Assembly (NCBI RefSeq): GCF_003086295.3 | Contig: NC_092053.1 | Span: forward strand, 83,947,671-84,011,670 | From: Arachis hypogaea | Taxonomy: Eukaryota; Streptophyta; Magnoliopsida; Fabales; Fabaceae | Direction: 5' to 3' | DNA: 64,000 nucleotides | Notes under the pieces: model-generated | Told to the model about the DNA's origin: nothing | Seen by the model: only the letters and a program-made list of their open reading frames with translations | Database searches by the model: none | Position numbers and translations under genes: made by a program | Part shown: positions 9,618 through 20,549 of the stretch, in pieces | Position numbering within the stretch: position 1 is the stretch's first letter | How the letters are laid out: every line of letters starts with the position of its first letter

Positions 9618-11254
9618 TGATGAGCGGATAATTTATACGCTTTTTGGCATTGTTTTTAGTATATTTTTAGTAGAATCTAGTTACTTTTAGGGATGTTTTC
9701 ATTAATTTTTATGTTAACTTCACATTTCTGGACTTTACTATGAGTTTGTGTGTTTTTCTGTGATTTCAGGTATTTTCTAGCTGAAATTGAGGGACTTGAG
9801 CAAAAATCAGATTCAGAGGTTGAAGAAGGACTGCTGATGCTGTTGGATTCTGACCTCCCTGCATTAAAAATGAATGTTCTGGAGCTACAGAACTCAAAAT
9901 AGTGCACTTCCAATTGCGTTGGAAAGTAGACATCCAGGGCTTTCCAGCAATATATAATAGTCCATATTTTGCCCAAGTTTAGATGACGCAAACTGGCGTT
10001 CAACGCCAGCTCTCTGCCCAATTCTGGCGTCCAGCGCCAGAAACAAGTTGCAAAGTGGAGTTCAACGCCCAAACTGGCACAAAAGCTGGCGTTCAACTCC
10101 AAGAATGAACTCTCCACGTGTAGACTTCAAGCTCAGCCCAAGCACACACCAAGTGGGCCCCAGAAGTGGATTTATGCATCAATTACTTACTTTTGTAAAT
10201 CCTAGTAGCTAGTTTATTATAAATAGGACTTTTCACTATTGTATTAGACATCTTTGATGATCTTTTGATCATCTTTGGATTATATTTTGATCTATTGGTC
10301 ACGTTTGAGGGCTGGCCATTTGGCCATTCCTGGACCTTTCACTTAGGTATTTTCAACGGCAGAGTTTCTACACTCCATAGATTAAGGTGTGGAGCTCTGC
10401 TGTTCCTCAAAGATTAATGCAAAGTACTACTGTTTTTCTATTCAACTCAACTTATTCCGCTTCTAAGATATTCATTCGCACTTCAACCTGAATATGATGA
10501 ACGTGACAATCATCATCATTCCCTATGAACGCGTGCCTGACAACCACTTCCGTTCTACCTTAGATTGAATGAGTATCTCTTGGATCTCTTAATCAGAATC
10601 TTCGTGGTGTAAGCTAGATTGATGGCAGCATTCATGAGAATCTTGAAAGTCTAAACCTTGTCTGTGGTATTCCGAGTAGGATTCAGGGATTGAATGACTG
10701 TGACGAGCTTCAAACTCGCGATTGCTGGGCGTAGTGACAGACGCAAAAGGAGGGTGAATCCTATTCCAGCATGATCGGGAACCTCAGATGATTAGCCGTA
10801 CTGTGATAGAGCATTTGGAGCATTTTCACAAGAGGAGGGGATGTAACCATTGACAACGGTGATGCCCTTGCATAAAGCCAGCCATGGAAAGGAGTAAGAC
10901 TGATTGGATGAAGACAGCAGGAAAGCAGAGGTTCAAAGGAACGAAAGCATCTCTGTGCGCTTATCTGAAATTCTCACCAATGAATTACATAAGTATTCCT
11001 ATCCTTCTTTTATTAATTATTTTCGAAAACCCTATAACTATTTTATATCCGCCTGACTGATATTTACAAGGTGACCATAGCTTGCTTCAAGCCGAAAATC
11101 TCCGTGGGATCGACCCTTACTCACGTAAGGATTATTACTTGGATGACCCAGTGCACTTGCTGGTTAGTTGTATCGAAGTTGTGACAAATTATGAATTGAG
11201 ATTAGAGCACCAAGTTTTTGGAGCCATTACCAGAGATCACAATTTCGTGCACCA
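9618..11254 (+). repeat. RE3 3' LTR
   Basis: The LTR is 1637 bp and runs from TGATGAGCGGATAATTT to TTCGTGCACCA. It contains GGCGTT-N-AACGCC palindromes (about 9993-10105), a TATAAATA box (10218-10225) and the two-hairpin module (11107-11163; CCTTAC-TCAC-GTAAGG, then CCAG-TGCACTTG-CTGG). Near the end, 11208-11238 looks like an earlier LTR end plus a decayed tRNA-Asp primer site (TTGGAGCCATTACCAGAG), followed by a second LTR end. Confidence 0.85.
10218..10225 (+). promoter_or_regulatory. TATA box of RE3 LTR
   Basis: TATAAATAGGA lies after the palindromes. The same sequence lies in RE5 (24750-24757) and, reversed, in RE6 (17481-17488). It is the likely promoter of this LTR family. Confidence 0.6.
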
Positions 11255-13417
11255 GAAAGTATTTTCCAACCTTTAACAACACATTTTCCACCACCCCTAT
11301 TGCTTGTTTTTTTGTTTTGTCAGCCAGCCTGATGACTACATTTGTGGGCAATATCTCATTGATCTGCAGCCTCTTCACTAGTGATAAGGGCATTAAATTG
11401 ATGCTTGCTCCCAAATCGTAGAGTGCTTTATCAAACATTGTTTCCCCTATGGCACAGGGGACATGAAAACTCCCTGGATCTTTTCTTTTCGTAGGCAACT
11501 GTGGTTGAATGAGTGCACTGCACTCCTTGTTCATCACTATAGTTTGGCCTCCCTTGAGTGAGCTTTTCCTGGGAAGCAGCTCCTTCATATACTTGATGTA
11601 TACAGGCATTTCTTTAATAGTCTTGATGAATGGTATGTTGACATGCAGAGATGCAAACAAATCTAGAAACCTTGAGTATATTCTCTTCTCCACAGTACCA
11701 TTGAGCAGTTGGGGAAAAGGTGCATAGAGCCTCAGCAGCTCCTGTTGTGAGATTTCTGGTTTTTTATGATCTTTTTCCTTCTTCTCTATTGAGGTATCTT
11801 CAGGTTGTTCTGACAGCTTGCTTGGCTTGTCCTCAGTCTCCTTATCACTTATAGTGACCATCTTGCAATCTTCCCATCTTACCTTCTTTGTTTCACCTCT
11901 CGGATTCTTCTCTGCGTCACTTGGGAATCCATCTGTGGGTTTGGGAATTTTCTCAGAGAGATACCCCACTTGAGATTCCAACCTCTTGATTGTGTCTCCT
12001 TGGTTCTTGAAACTGGCTCGCACTTCTTCCTTGAACACCTTGTTGTCTTGAATCTCCTTGCCTATGCCTTCAAGTAGATTCTCAATCCTTGAGATTCTTT
12101 CATCTAATGATGATAGGTCAGGCTGAGGAGGGTTATTCTGGCCTTGATATGAATGTGGAGATGTGTTGTTATGGGGTGTTGATATGGTCTAGATGTGAAG
12201 TGTTGGTGGGCTGCATTGTTTGGATTTGGGCGTCTTTGATCAAGGCTTTGGTCTTGTTGATTTCCCCACCCAAAGTTTGGGTGATTGCTCCATCCAGGGT
12301 TGTAGGTCTTGTTGTGTGGATCATGGTTTTGCCTAGGTGAATTCCCAATGTAGTTGGCTTGCTCCTGACTACCCTCTGCTTCTTCATTCACTCCTTCTTG
12401 GGATGTTGATGAAGTAGAGATTGCTGCTACTTGGTTCCTCTCCATCTTCTTGGTGAGGTCAGCCAGCTGCTGGGTAATAAGCTTTTTTTAGGCCAGCAGA
12501 GCATCTACATTGTTTAGCTCCATTACTCCTCTTGTGTTCCCTCTTTCGGAAGCATAGAAGTAGTCATTCTCTGCTACAGTTTCAATGACATCTATGGCCT
12601 CATCAATGGTCTTCTTCTTGTTCAAAGATCCTCCAGATGAATGGTCTACTGCCTTCTTTGATTCATATGACAGGCCTTCATAGAAAATGTGCAGCTGCAC
12701 CCATTCATTGAACATATCTGGTGGGCACCTCCTTGTTAAGTCTTTAAACCTCTCCCATTCTTCATATAGAGTCTCACCATCTTGTTGCCTGAAAGTTTGG
12801 ACCTCAGCTCTCAGTCTATTAATTCGTTGAGGGGGGTAAAATCTTGCTAAAAATTTGTTCACCACATCTTCCCAAGTTGTCAAGCTCTCCTTCGGGAAAG
12901 ACTCCAGCCACTTGGCTGCCTTATCCTTGAGTGAGAATGAAAATAAGAGCAGTCTATAGGCGTCAGGATGAACACCATTAGACTTCACTGTGTCACATAT
13001 TCTCAGGAAGGTGGTTAGATGTTGATTGGGGTCTTCTTGGACACTTCCTCCGAACGAACAGTTGTTCTGAACATGGGTGATGAGCTGTGGTTTTAGTTCA
13101 AAATTGTTGGCATGGATGGTTGGCTTTTGAATGCTACTTCCACAGTTTCCTGGGTTTGAATTGATGTAAGAGCCTAAAACTCTTCTATCCTCCCCAGCAT
13201 GATTTGCTCGACCTCTTCCGCCATGGTTGTGAGTCTCTTCTTCATGATGATTTTCCATGTTTTCTTCCATGTTTGGTTCAAAGTATTCCTCAAAGTGTTC
13301 CTTCTCTTCTTCAGCACCAACTACATGTTTTTCTCTTGCCTCCCTCCTTAGTCTAAGGAAGGTTCTCTCAGGTTCAGAATCAAAGGAAGTTGAAGCCCCG
13401 CTTCTTCTCCCTGTCAT
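11255..13417 (-). pseudogene. RE4 gag-protease, broken and truncated
   Basis: The start is taken at ATG 13417 (MTGRRSG). The gag core (about residues 95-290) has the Retrotrans_gag layout: RLLLFSFSLKDKAAKWLESF, WEDVVNKFLARFYPP, then ETLYEEWERFKDLTRRCP. An in-frame TAA follows at 12490-12488, the same frame continues to about 12104, and a frameshift leads into the protease part (12038 on). The protease has YDLGASINLMP with its catalytic Asp present, and KDPGSFHVPCAIG upstream, as usual in Athila-type retropepsins. The ORF ends where RE3 joins. The last 15 or so residues are encoded by RE3 LTR sequence, not by RE4. Confidence 0.8.
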
Positions 13418-13676
13418 ACAACCAACAAGTACAAGCAAAGAGAATAGGTGCAGAAAGTATATCTGTCAGAATTACTATTAGTGTGAGTGATGCAATATAT
13501 CAAACAGTTAGTGGGTTAGTGGAATGAATGGTAAATAACAAAGAAAAAGTAGGGGGAAGGGAAGAAATTAACTAAAACAGAAAGTAAATGACTCAAACAG
13601 AAAATTAACTCAAACAAAAAATAAAATGCTCAATCTAGTTATCCTCCAATTTAATCATTGTTGATGCACAATCAAT

Positions 13677-13693
13677 CCTCGGCAACGGCACCA
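13677..13693 (-). other. Primer-binding site, tRNA-Asp, RE4
   Basis: The minus strand reads TGGTGCCGTTGCCGAGG, two mismatches from the plant tRNA-Asp complement, 6 bases inside the LTR. Confidence 0.85.
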
Positions 13694-13699
13694 TAAACT

Positions 13700-16197
13700 T
13701 GATGCACGAAAAACTTGTCTCATAACAAATTTCCTTCGGCAAGTGTACCGAATTTGTCGTCAAGTAAAAACTCACAATAGAGTGAGGTCGAATCCCACAA
13801 GGATTGATTGATCAAGCAACTTTAATTAGAGGAATGTTCTAGTTGAGCGAATCAGAATTTTAGTTGAGAATTGCAGAAAATTAAATGGCGGGAAAGTAAA
13901 TAACAGAAAAGTAAATGCTAGAAATAAGAGCTGAAAGTAATTGACTGAAAGTAAAGTGCAGAATTGTAAATGGGAATGGGGGAATTGCTCATGAAAGTAA
14001 ATGACAGAAAATAAAGAGAATGGGTAAGATCAGAAATGGGGGGTTCATTGGGCTTAGGAGATGTTGCATTCTCCGGATCAATTTCATTTTCATCTCTTCC
14101 TCAATCAATGCACTCATTGATCTCCTTGGCAATCTTAAGTGATTGAATTACAATTTCTTGTAATTCAATCTCTCAAATCTTGATCAATAGCCAATTCCTT
14201 GGTCAATTGCTCATAAGAAGAGATGAAGTATGGTCACTGATTATACCACATGCATTTCCCAAATCAAGTGTTGAGAGGATTATAGTCACATATCCATCCA
14301 AACCCAATTAGGTCTAGCATGAGAAAGCATTTCTAGCATGATCTCTTCATTCCTCTTTCAAGGTTCAGAAGAGATCCAAGTATGAATAGCTTCTTTTCCA
14401 AGAGAACTACCCAATTGGATGAAGATCGAAAGCTTTCAAGTAAAATCAAGAGAAAAGATAGAAGAAGAATAATGAAAACTAGTATTGATCCATCAAATTA
14501 CAACAGAGCTCCCTAACCCAATGAAAGGGGTTTAGTTGTTCATAGCTCTGGAAAATGAAAACAAAGATGGAGAATACATGATGAAACTAGAAGTGCAGAG
14601 GAAGTAAACATAGAGAGTAATTCTATGCCCAGAGGCTCCCTATAATTTCCAACTACCAAAATAATTCAAAGCTACTCCTATATATACTACTCTTCTGTTC
14701 TTCTAGTTGATTTTTCAAGTCTTGGGTATGGGCCTTTGAATCTTGAGTTTGAAGCAGTTTTCTTCTTCATTGGGCTTAGCTTTACTTGCAGAGAGAAAGT
14801 GTGAAGTGGGCAGAGACTTTTTGCTCAGGAAGTTAGTGGTGTTAACGTTCAGTGAAATTGTGGGTTCGAGAACGTTAGTGACAATCAACTTTTTTACTAA
14901 CGTTCCTCACCAAAGTTAAGAGCCACGTTAACCTCAACGTTAGTGGCACAAACGTTGCCACTAACGTTTCCACTATGTCCTTCGCACACGTTATTGGTAC
15001 TCAACTTTCCCAATAACGTTTAGGATTCTCCCCCTTCCCTACGTTAGAATCCATGTTAACTTAGTTAACGTGGCTCTTTTAACGTAGGCTTGCCAACCTT
15101 CGAGAACGTTAGTGACACTTACCATTGTCACTAACGTTCCAATGTGCCCCTAATTCTCACGTTAGAGTCCACGTTAACTAGGTTAACGTGGCTTCTAACG
15201 TGGCCATGCTAGTCATCTCCAACGTTAGTGACAAAGTTGAGTGTCACTAACGTTGGCTCAACATTCCCTTATCCACGTTAGCTTCCACGTTAACTAAGTT
15301 AACGTGGGAGTTAACGTGGCTCATGGTGGCATGTGTGGGCTCCTTCCAACGTTAGTTACAATGTTGGGTGTCACTAACGTTGGCGTCACCTCCCTTCTTC
15401 ACGTTAACTTCCACGTTAACTCCCACGTTAACTAAGTTAACGTGGGAGTTAACGTGGCTTATTGGGGCTTGTGTGGGTTCCTTCCAACGTTAGTGACAAT
15501 GTTTGGTGTCACTAACGTTGTCGACCACCTCAATTCCGCACGTTAGCTTCCACGTTAACTAGGTTAACGTGGGAGTTAACGTGGCTTAATGTGACTTGGC
15601 CAACATTAGTGATAATGTTGAATGTCACTAACGTTGGCTTCCCCCCTTTCTTCTTAACGTTAGAGGCCACGTTAACTAAGTTAACGTGGTGACTAACGTG
15701 GCTACTTATGAGCTTGGTCCAATGTTAGTGATAATGTTAAGTGTCACTAACATTGGCTCCATTTCCTTTCTTCCATGTTAGAGTTCATGTTAACATAGTT
15801 AACGTGACTCTTAACATGGGCAATGATGGCTTCGAGAGCGTTATTGGCAATGTCTTTTCTCATTAACTTTGCAAGTTACTCCCATTCCACGTTAGTGTCA
15901 ACGTTAGTGTAACTAACTTTGCTACTAATGTGGTTCTTCTTTGCTTCCTTTGTCCTGAAATCAAGGAATAAAGTGCATCAAAGTTCTAGTCCAAGTCATG
16001 GGAAATGCAACATTCAATTTGTCCTTAAATTCATGAAAAATCCTCATGAAATCATGTAAAGTGCACAATGTATGCTTGAATCAAGATGTAAGTGAATATG
16101 TACCCAAAACTAGCTTATTTCCTAAGGAAATGCATGAAACTACCCTAAAAACAGTAAAGAAAAGGTCAGTGAAACTGGCCAAAATGCCCTGGCTTCA
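13700..16197 (-). repeat. RE4 5' LTR
   Basis: This 2498-bp LTR starts (minus) TGAAGCCAGGGC and ends CGTGCATCA. It is related along its length to the RE1 LTR. The two-hairpin module lies at about 13735-13795, a TATATATA box at 14679-14686 and the hairpin array at about 14840-15920. Confidence 0.85.
14840..15920 (-). repeat. Array of alternating hairpins in RE4 LTR
   Basis: Clear type 1 hairpins lie at 15105-15138, 15219-15256, 15346-15383 and 15485-15520. Decayed copies lie near 15600-15640 and 15720-15755. Palindromes of the type CCACGTTAAC-nnn-GTTAACGTGG lie between them. The arrangement matches RE1, but the units have drifted and one interval is extended by an extra palindrome arm (about 15400-15440). 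Confidence 0.85.
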
Positions 16198-16348
16198 CTC
16201 ACCTATCAAATCCTACCCTCTTCTCCATAAACCCTTTACCAATCCACATCCATCCATCAAAAACCCTACCTACCTCACCTTTCAAATTCAAACCACTTTC
16301 CCTCCCAAACCCACCCTATATGGCCGAACCCTACCCTCTCTCCACCCC

Positions 16349-16356
16349 TATATAAA
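16349..16356 (+). promoter_or_regulatory. TATA-like box upstream of RE5 ORF3
   Basis: TATATAAACC lies about 120 bases before the pre-ORF3 hairpin, followed by a pyrimidine-rich leader. RE14 has a weaker TTTAAATTT at the matching place (about 50388). It may drive a separate ORF3 transcript; this is inference only. Confidence 0.35.
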
Positions 16357-16483
16357 CCCATCTTCACTCCTTCATTTTCACACAACATAAACACTACTTC
16401 TCCCCCTTGGCCGAAACACCAACCCACCTCCATCTCCTCCATTTCTTCTTCTTCCACTCTCTTTATTCTTCTTTTGCTCGAGG

Positions 16484-16488
16484 ACGAG
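16484..16488 (+). repeat. RE6 target-site duplication, left
   Basis: ACGAG, repeated at 18089-18093. Confidence 0.9.
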
Positions 16489-18088
16489 TGGTGCACGAAA
16501 TTGTGATGTCCAGGCTCGAACAATCCCTGGTAATGGCTCCAAAGCTTGGTGCTTTGATCTTAATTCATAATTGTCACAACTTCGATACAACTAACTAGCA
16601 AGTGCACTGGGTCGTCCAAGTAATACCTTACGTGAGTAAGGGTCGAATCCCACGGAGATTGTTGGTATGAAGCAAGCTATGGTCACCTTGTAAATCTCAG
16701 TCAGGCGGATATAAAATAATCATGGAGTTTTCGAATAATAAATAATAGAATAGGGATAGAGATACTTATGTAAATCATTGGTAGGAATTTCAGATAAGCG
16801 AATGGAGATGCTTTTCGTTCCAATGAAACTTTGCAAGGGCATCACCGTTGTCAGTGGCTACATCCCCTCCTCTCAGTGAATAATATGCTCACGCACCCTG
16901 TCACGGCACGGCTATTCATCTGTCGGTTCCCGATCATGCTGGAATAGGATTCACCCTCCTTTTGCGTCTGTCACTAACGCCCAGCACTCGCGAGTTTGAA
17001 GCTCGTCACAGTCATTCAATCATTGAATCCTACTCAGAATACCACAGACAAGGTTTAGACCTTCCGGATTCTCTTGAATGCCGCCATCATTCTAGCTTAC
17101 GCCACGAAGATTCTGGTTAGGAGATCTAAGAGATACTCATTCTAGCTTAATTCATGTAGAACAGAAGTGTTTGTCAGGCACGCGTTCATAAGGGAGAAGG
17201 ATGATGAGCGTCACACATAATCATCACCTTCATCACGTTCTTGGGTGCGAATGGATATCTTAAAAGAGAAATAAGAAGAATTGAATAGAAAACAGTAGTA
17301 CTTTGCATTAATCTTTGAGGAACAGCAGAGCTCCACACCTTAATCTATGGAGTGTAGAAACTCTACCGTATGAAAATACATAAGTGAAGGTCCAGGCATG
17401 GCCGAGATGGCCAGCCCCTAAAACGTGATCAAAGGATCATAAGGTAATCCAAAGATGCCTAATACAATAGTAAGAGGTCCTATTTATAATAAACTAGCTA
17501 CTAGGGTTTACATGAGTAAGTATTTGATGTATAAATCCACTTCCAGGGCCCACTTGGTGTGTGTTTGGGCTGAGCTTAAGTGTTGCACGTGCAGAGGCCA
17601 TTTGTGGAGTTGAACGCCAGTTTTTGTGCCAGTTTGGGCGTTCAACTCTGGTTTTGGATCCTTTTCTGGCGCTGGACGCCAGATTTGGGTAGAAAGCTGG
17701 CGTTGAACGCCAGTTTACGTCGTCAATTCTTGGCCAAAGTATGGACTATTATATATTTCTGGAAAGCCCTGGATGTCTACTTTCCAACGCAATTGGAAGC
17801 GCGCCATTTCAAGTTCTGTAGCTCCAGAAAATTCACTTTGAGTGCAGGGAGGTCAGAATCCAACAGCATCAGCAGTCCTTTTTCAACCTCTGAATCTGAT
17901 TTCTGCTCAAGTCCCTCAATTTCAGCCAGAAAATACCTGAAATCACAGAAAAACACACAAACTCATAGTAAAGTCCAGAAATGTGAATTTAACACAAAAT
18001 CTATTAAAAACATCCCTAAAAGTAACTAGATCCTACTAAAAATATACTAAAAACAATGTCAAAAAGCGTATAAATTATCCGCTCATCA
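16489..18088 (-). mobile_element. RE6: solo LTR, FIDEL-like
   Basis: A single 1600-bp LTR with TG...CA ends (minus strand TGATGAGCGGATAATTT to TTCGTGCACCA) is flanked on both sides by ACGAG, with no internal sequence. This is the product expected when two LTRs recombine. It contains GGCGTT-N-AACGCC palindromes (about 17605-17715), a reversed TATAAATA (17481-17488) and the two-hairpin module (about 16595-16646). It also holds a decayed primer site plus some leader sequence near its 3' end (16525-16552). It interrupts the hairpin just upstream of RE5 ORF3. Confidence 0.9.
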
Positions 18089-18093
18089 ACGAG
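18089..18093 (+). repeat. RE6 target-site duplication, right
   Basis: ACGAG, matching 16484-16488. Confidence 0.9.
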
Positions 18094-18151
18094 CAAACTT
18101 TCTAAGTTTAGTGTGGTAAAAGCATTGCTTTTTGTTTTTCCATAACCATTT

Positions 18152-19228
18152 ATGGCACCAAAGGCCAGAGAAACCTCTAGAAAGAGGAAAGGGAAGGCAA
18201 AAGCTTCCACCTCCGAGTCATGGGAGATGGAGAGATTCATTTCAAAGGGTGAATATCCGGAGATCCGACATGAGATTCGAAGAAGAGGTTGGGAAGTTCT
18301 CACCAACCCCATTCAACAAGTCAGATTCTTAATGGTTCAAGAGTTCTATGCCAATGCATGGATCACCAAGAACCATGATCAAAGTGTGAACCCGGACCCT
18401 AAGAATTGGCTTACAATGGTCCGAGGGAAATACTTAGATTTCAGTCCGGAAAATGTAAGGTTGGCATTCAACTTGCCCATGATGCAAGGAGATGCACACC
18501 CCTACACTAGAAAGGTCAACTTTGATCAAAGGTTGGACCTAGTCCTCATAGACATTTGTGAAGACGGCGCTCAATGGAAGAGATATTCAAGAGGGAAGCA
18601 GGGTCAACTAAGAAGGCATGACCTCAAGCCCGTGGCTAGGGGATGGTTGGAGATCATCGAATGCTCAACCATTCCCACTAGCAACCGGTCTGAAGTTACT
18701 ATAGACCAAGCTATCATGATTCATAGCATCATGATTAGAGAGGAAGTAGATGTTCATGAGGTTATATCCCAAGAACTCTGTAAGGTGGCGGACAAGTCCT
18801 CTACTTTGGCAAGGTTAGCCTTCCCTCATCTTATTTGTCACCTTTACAATTCAGTTGGAATTAACATAGAAGAAGACATCCTCATTGATGAGGACAAGCC
18901 CATCACTAAGAAAACGATGGAGCAAACAAGAGATCCCACTCATGGACAAAAGCATGAGGAAATTCCTCATCATGAAATCCCTGAGATGTCTCAAGGGATG
19001 CATTTTCCTCCACAAAATTATTAGGAGCAAATTAACACCTCCCTAGGAGAATTAAGTTCCAATATGGGACAACTAAGGGTGGAGCACCAAGAGCATTCCA
19101 TCCTCCTTCATGAAATTAGAGAAGATCAAAGAGTTATGGGAGAGGAGCAACAAATGCAAGGAAGAGATATTGAGGAGCTCAAGCACTCCCTAAGATCTTC
19201 AAGAGGAAGAACAATACGCCATCACTAA
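18152..19228 (+). pseudogene. RE5 ORF3, Transposase_32-like protein of the env position
   Basis: It starts at ATG 18152 (MAPKARETSRKRKGK), just after the TTTCTAAGTTTAGTGTGG motif. One frame runs to TAA 19226, interrupted only by TAG at 19022. The N-terminus is basic. The central part has VRGKYLDFSPENVRLAFNLP and LKPVARGWLEIIECSTIPTS followed by NRSEVTIDQAIMIHSIM. This pattern I associate with the plant-only family PF20167 (putative plant transposon protein). After the amber codon the frame continues with a Gln/Glu-rich, coiled-coil-like tail. No signal peptide or membrane segment is seen, so this is not an obvious envelope protein. RE14 has a clear relative at 50527-51543. Confidence 0.75.
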
Positions 19229-20305
19229 GGTGGACCCGTTCTTTAATTTTCTTGTTCTTTATTTTCTATTTTTCGAATTTTTATGCTTTAGGTTTATTTA
19301 TATCTGTGTCTTTATTACATGATCACTAGTGTCTAAGTGTCTATGCCTTAAAGCAATGAAAATGAATCCATCACCTTTCTTAAATGGAAAATGTTTCTAA
19401 TTAAAAAAGAAAAAGAAGTGCATGAATTTCGAATTTTAAAACAGTTTAGTTATTTTGATGTGGTGGCAATACTTTTATCATCTGAATGAATGCTTGAACA
19501 GTGCATATTTTTGAATTTGTTGTTCATGAATGTTAAAATTGTTGGCTCTTGAAAGAATGACGGAAAAGGAGAAATGTTATTTGATAATCTGAAAAATCAT
19601 AAAAATGATTCTTGAAGCAAGAAAAAGCAGTGAATAGAAAAAAAAACAAAAAAAGAAAAAAAAATGGCGGAAAAAAAGAAAAAAAAAAGAGAAGAAAAGC
19701 AAGCAGAAAAAGCCAATAGCCCTTTAAACCAAAAGGCAAGGGTAAAATAAAAAGGATCCAAGGCTTTGAGCATCAGTGGATAGGAGGGCCCGCAGGAATA
19801 AAATCCTGGCCTAAGCGGCTAAACCAAGCTGTCCCTAACCATGTGCTTGTGGCGTGAAGGTGTCAAGTGAAAACTTTAGACTGAGCGGTTAAAGTCGTGG
19901 TCCAAAAGCAAAAAGAGTGTGCTTAAGAGCTCTGGACACCTCTAATTGGGGACTCTAGCAAAGCTGAGTCACAATCTGAAAAGGTTCACCCAGTTATGTG
20001 TCTGTGGCATTTATGTATCCGTTTGTAATACTGGAAAAATAAATGCTTTGGGTCACGGTCAAGACTCATAAAGTAGATGTGCTCAAGAATCAACATACTT
20101 AACTAGGAGAATCAATAACACTATCTGAATTCTGAGTTCCTATGGATGCCAGTCATTCTGAACTTCAAGGGATAAAGTGAGATGCCAAAACTGTTCAGAA
20201 GCAAAAAGCTAAAATTATTTTTAGAATTCATTGTATATTCTCTTCTTTTTATCCTATTTGAATTTCAGTTGCTTGGGGACAAGCAATAATTTAAGTTTGG
20301 TGTTG
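19229..20305 (+). other. RE5 3' untranslated region
   Basis: This is a long non-coding tail between ORF3 and the 3' LTR. Bases about 19760-20040 match RE14 52090-52390 closely, phrase by phrase. The segment includes GTCAAGTGAAAACTT and CTCTGGACACCTCTAATTGG. It ends with hairpin TTGCTTG-GGGA-CAAGCAA (20269-20286) and TTTAAGTTTGGTGTTG, the polypurine-tract position. A purine-rich AAAAGAAAA stretch lies at about 19630-19700. Confidence 0.7.
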
Positions 20306-20544
20306 TGATGAGCGGATAATTTATACGCTTTTTGGCATTATTTTTAGTATGTTTTTAGTATATATTAGTTAATTTTTATTATGTTTTTATTAGTTTTTAA
20401 ATAAAAATCACATTTTTGGACTTTACTATGAGTTTGTGCATTTTTCTATGATTTCAGGTATTTTCTGGCTGAAATTGAGGGACTTGAGCAAAAATCTGAT
20501 TCAGAGGCTGAAAAAGGACTGTAGATGCTGTTGGATTCTGACCA

Positions 20545-20549
20545 CCTTG
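20545..20549 (+). repeat. RE7 target-site duplication, left
   Basis: CCTTG, repeated at 24393-24397. Confidence 0.85.

Larger units (their letters stand above)
9584..11254 (+). mobile_element. RE3: FIDEL-like 3' LTR with a short internal remnant
   Basis: Bases 9584-9617 hold half of the CTTG-GGGA-CAAG hairpin and the TTTAAGTTTGGTGTTG motif that precede a 3' LTR, followed by the LTR 9618-11254. The left side is cut by the RE2 LTR; the right side abuts RE4 protease at 11255. RE3 is thus inferred to have inserted into RE4, and RE2 into RE3. The expected target duplication is GAAAG (11255-11259), with its partner outside the window. Confidence 0.75.
11255..16197 (-). mobile_element. RE4: 5' part of an Athila-like element, RE1 family
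   Basis: On the minus strand the order is 5' LTR (16197-13700), primer site (13693-13677), gag and protease. The protease is cut at 11255 by RE3. RT, integrase and the 3' LTR would lie to the left beyond the nested elements. It abuts RE5 sequence at 16198, so it is inferred to have inserted into the region upstream of RE5 ORF3. Confidence 0.75.

Noticed and set aside
16046..16390. A 114-codon ORF (MKSCKVHNVCL...)
   Set aside because: It crosses the RE4 LTR end into RE5 leader; the first part is the antisense of LTR sequence also open in RE1 (1535-1777).
17580..18029. A 149-codon ORF in RE6, with relatives at 9677-10117, 42480-42746 and 52884-53216
   Set aside because: It is antisense LTR sequence open in several copies because of the palindromes; there is no start context or domain.
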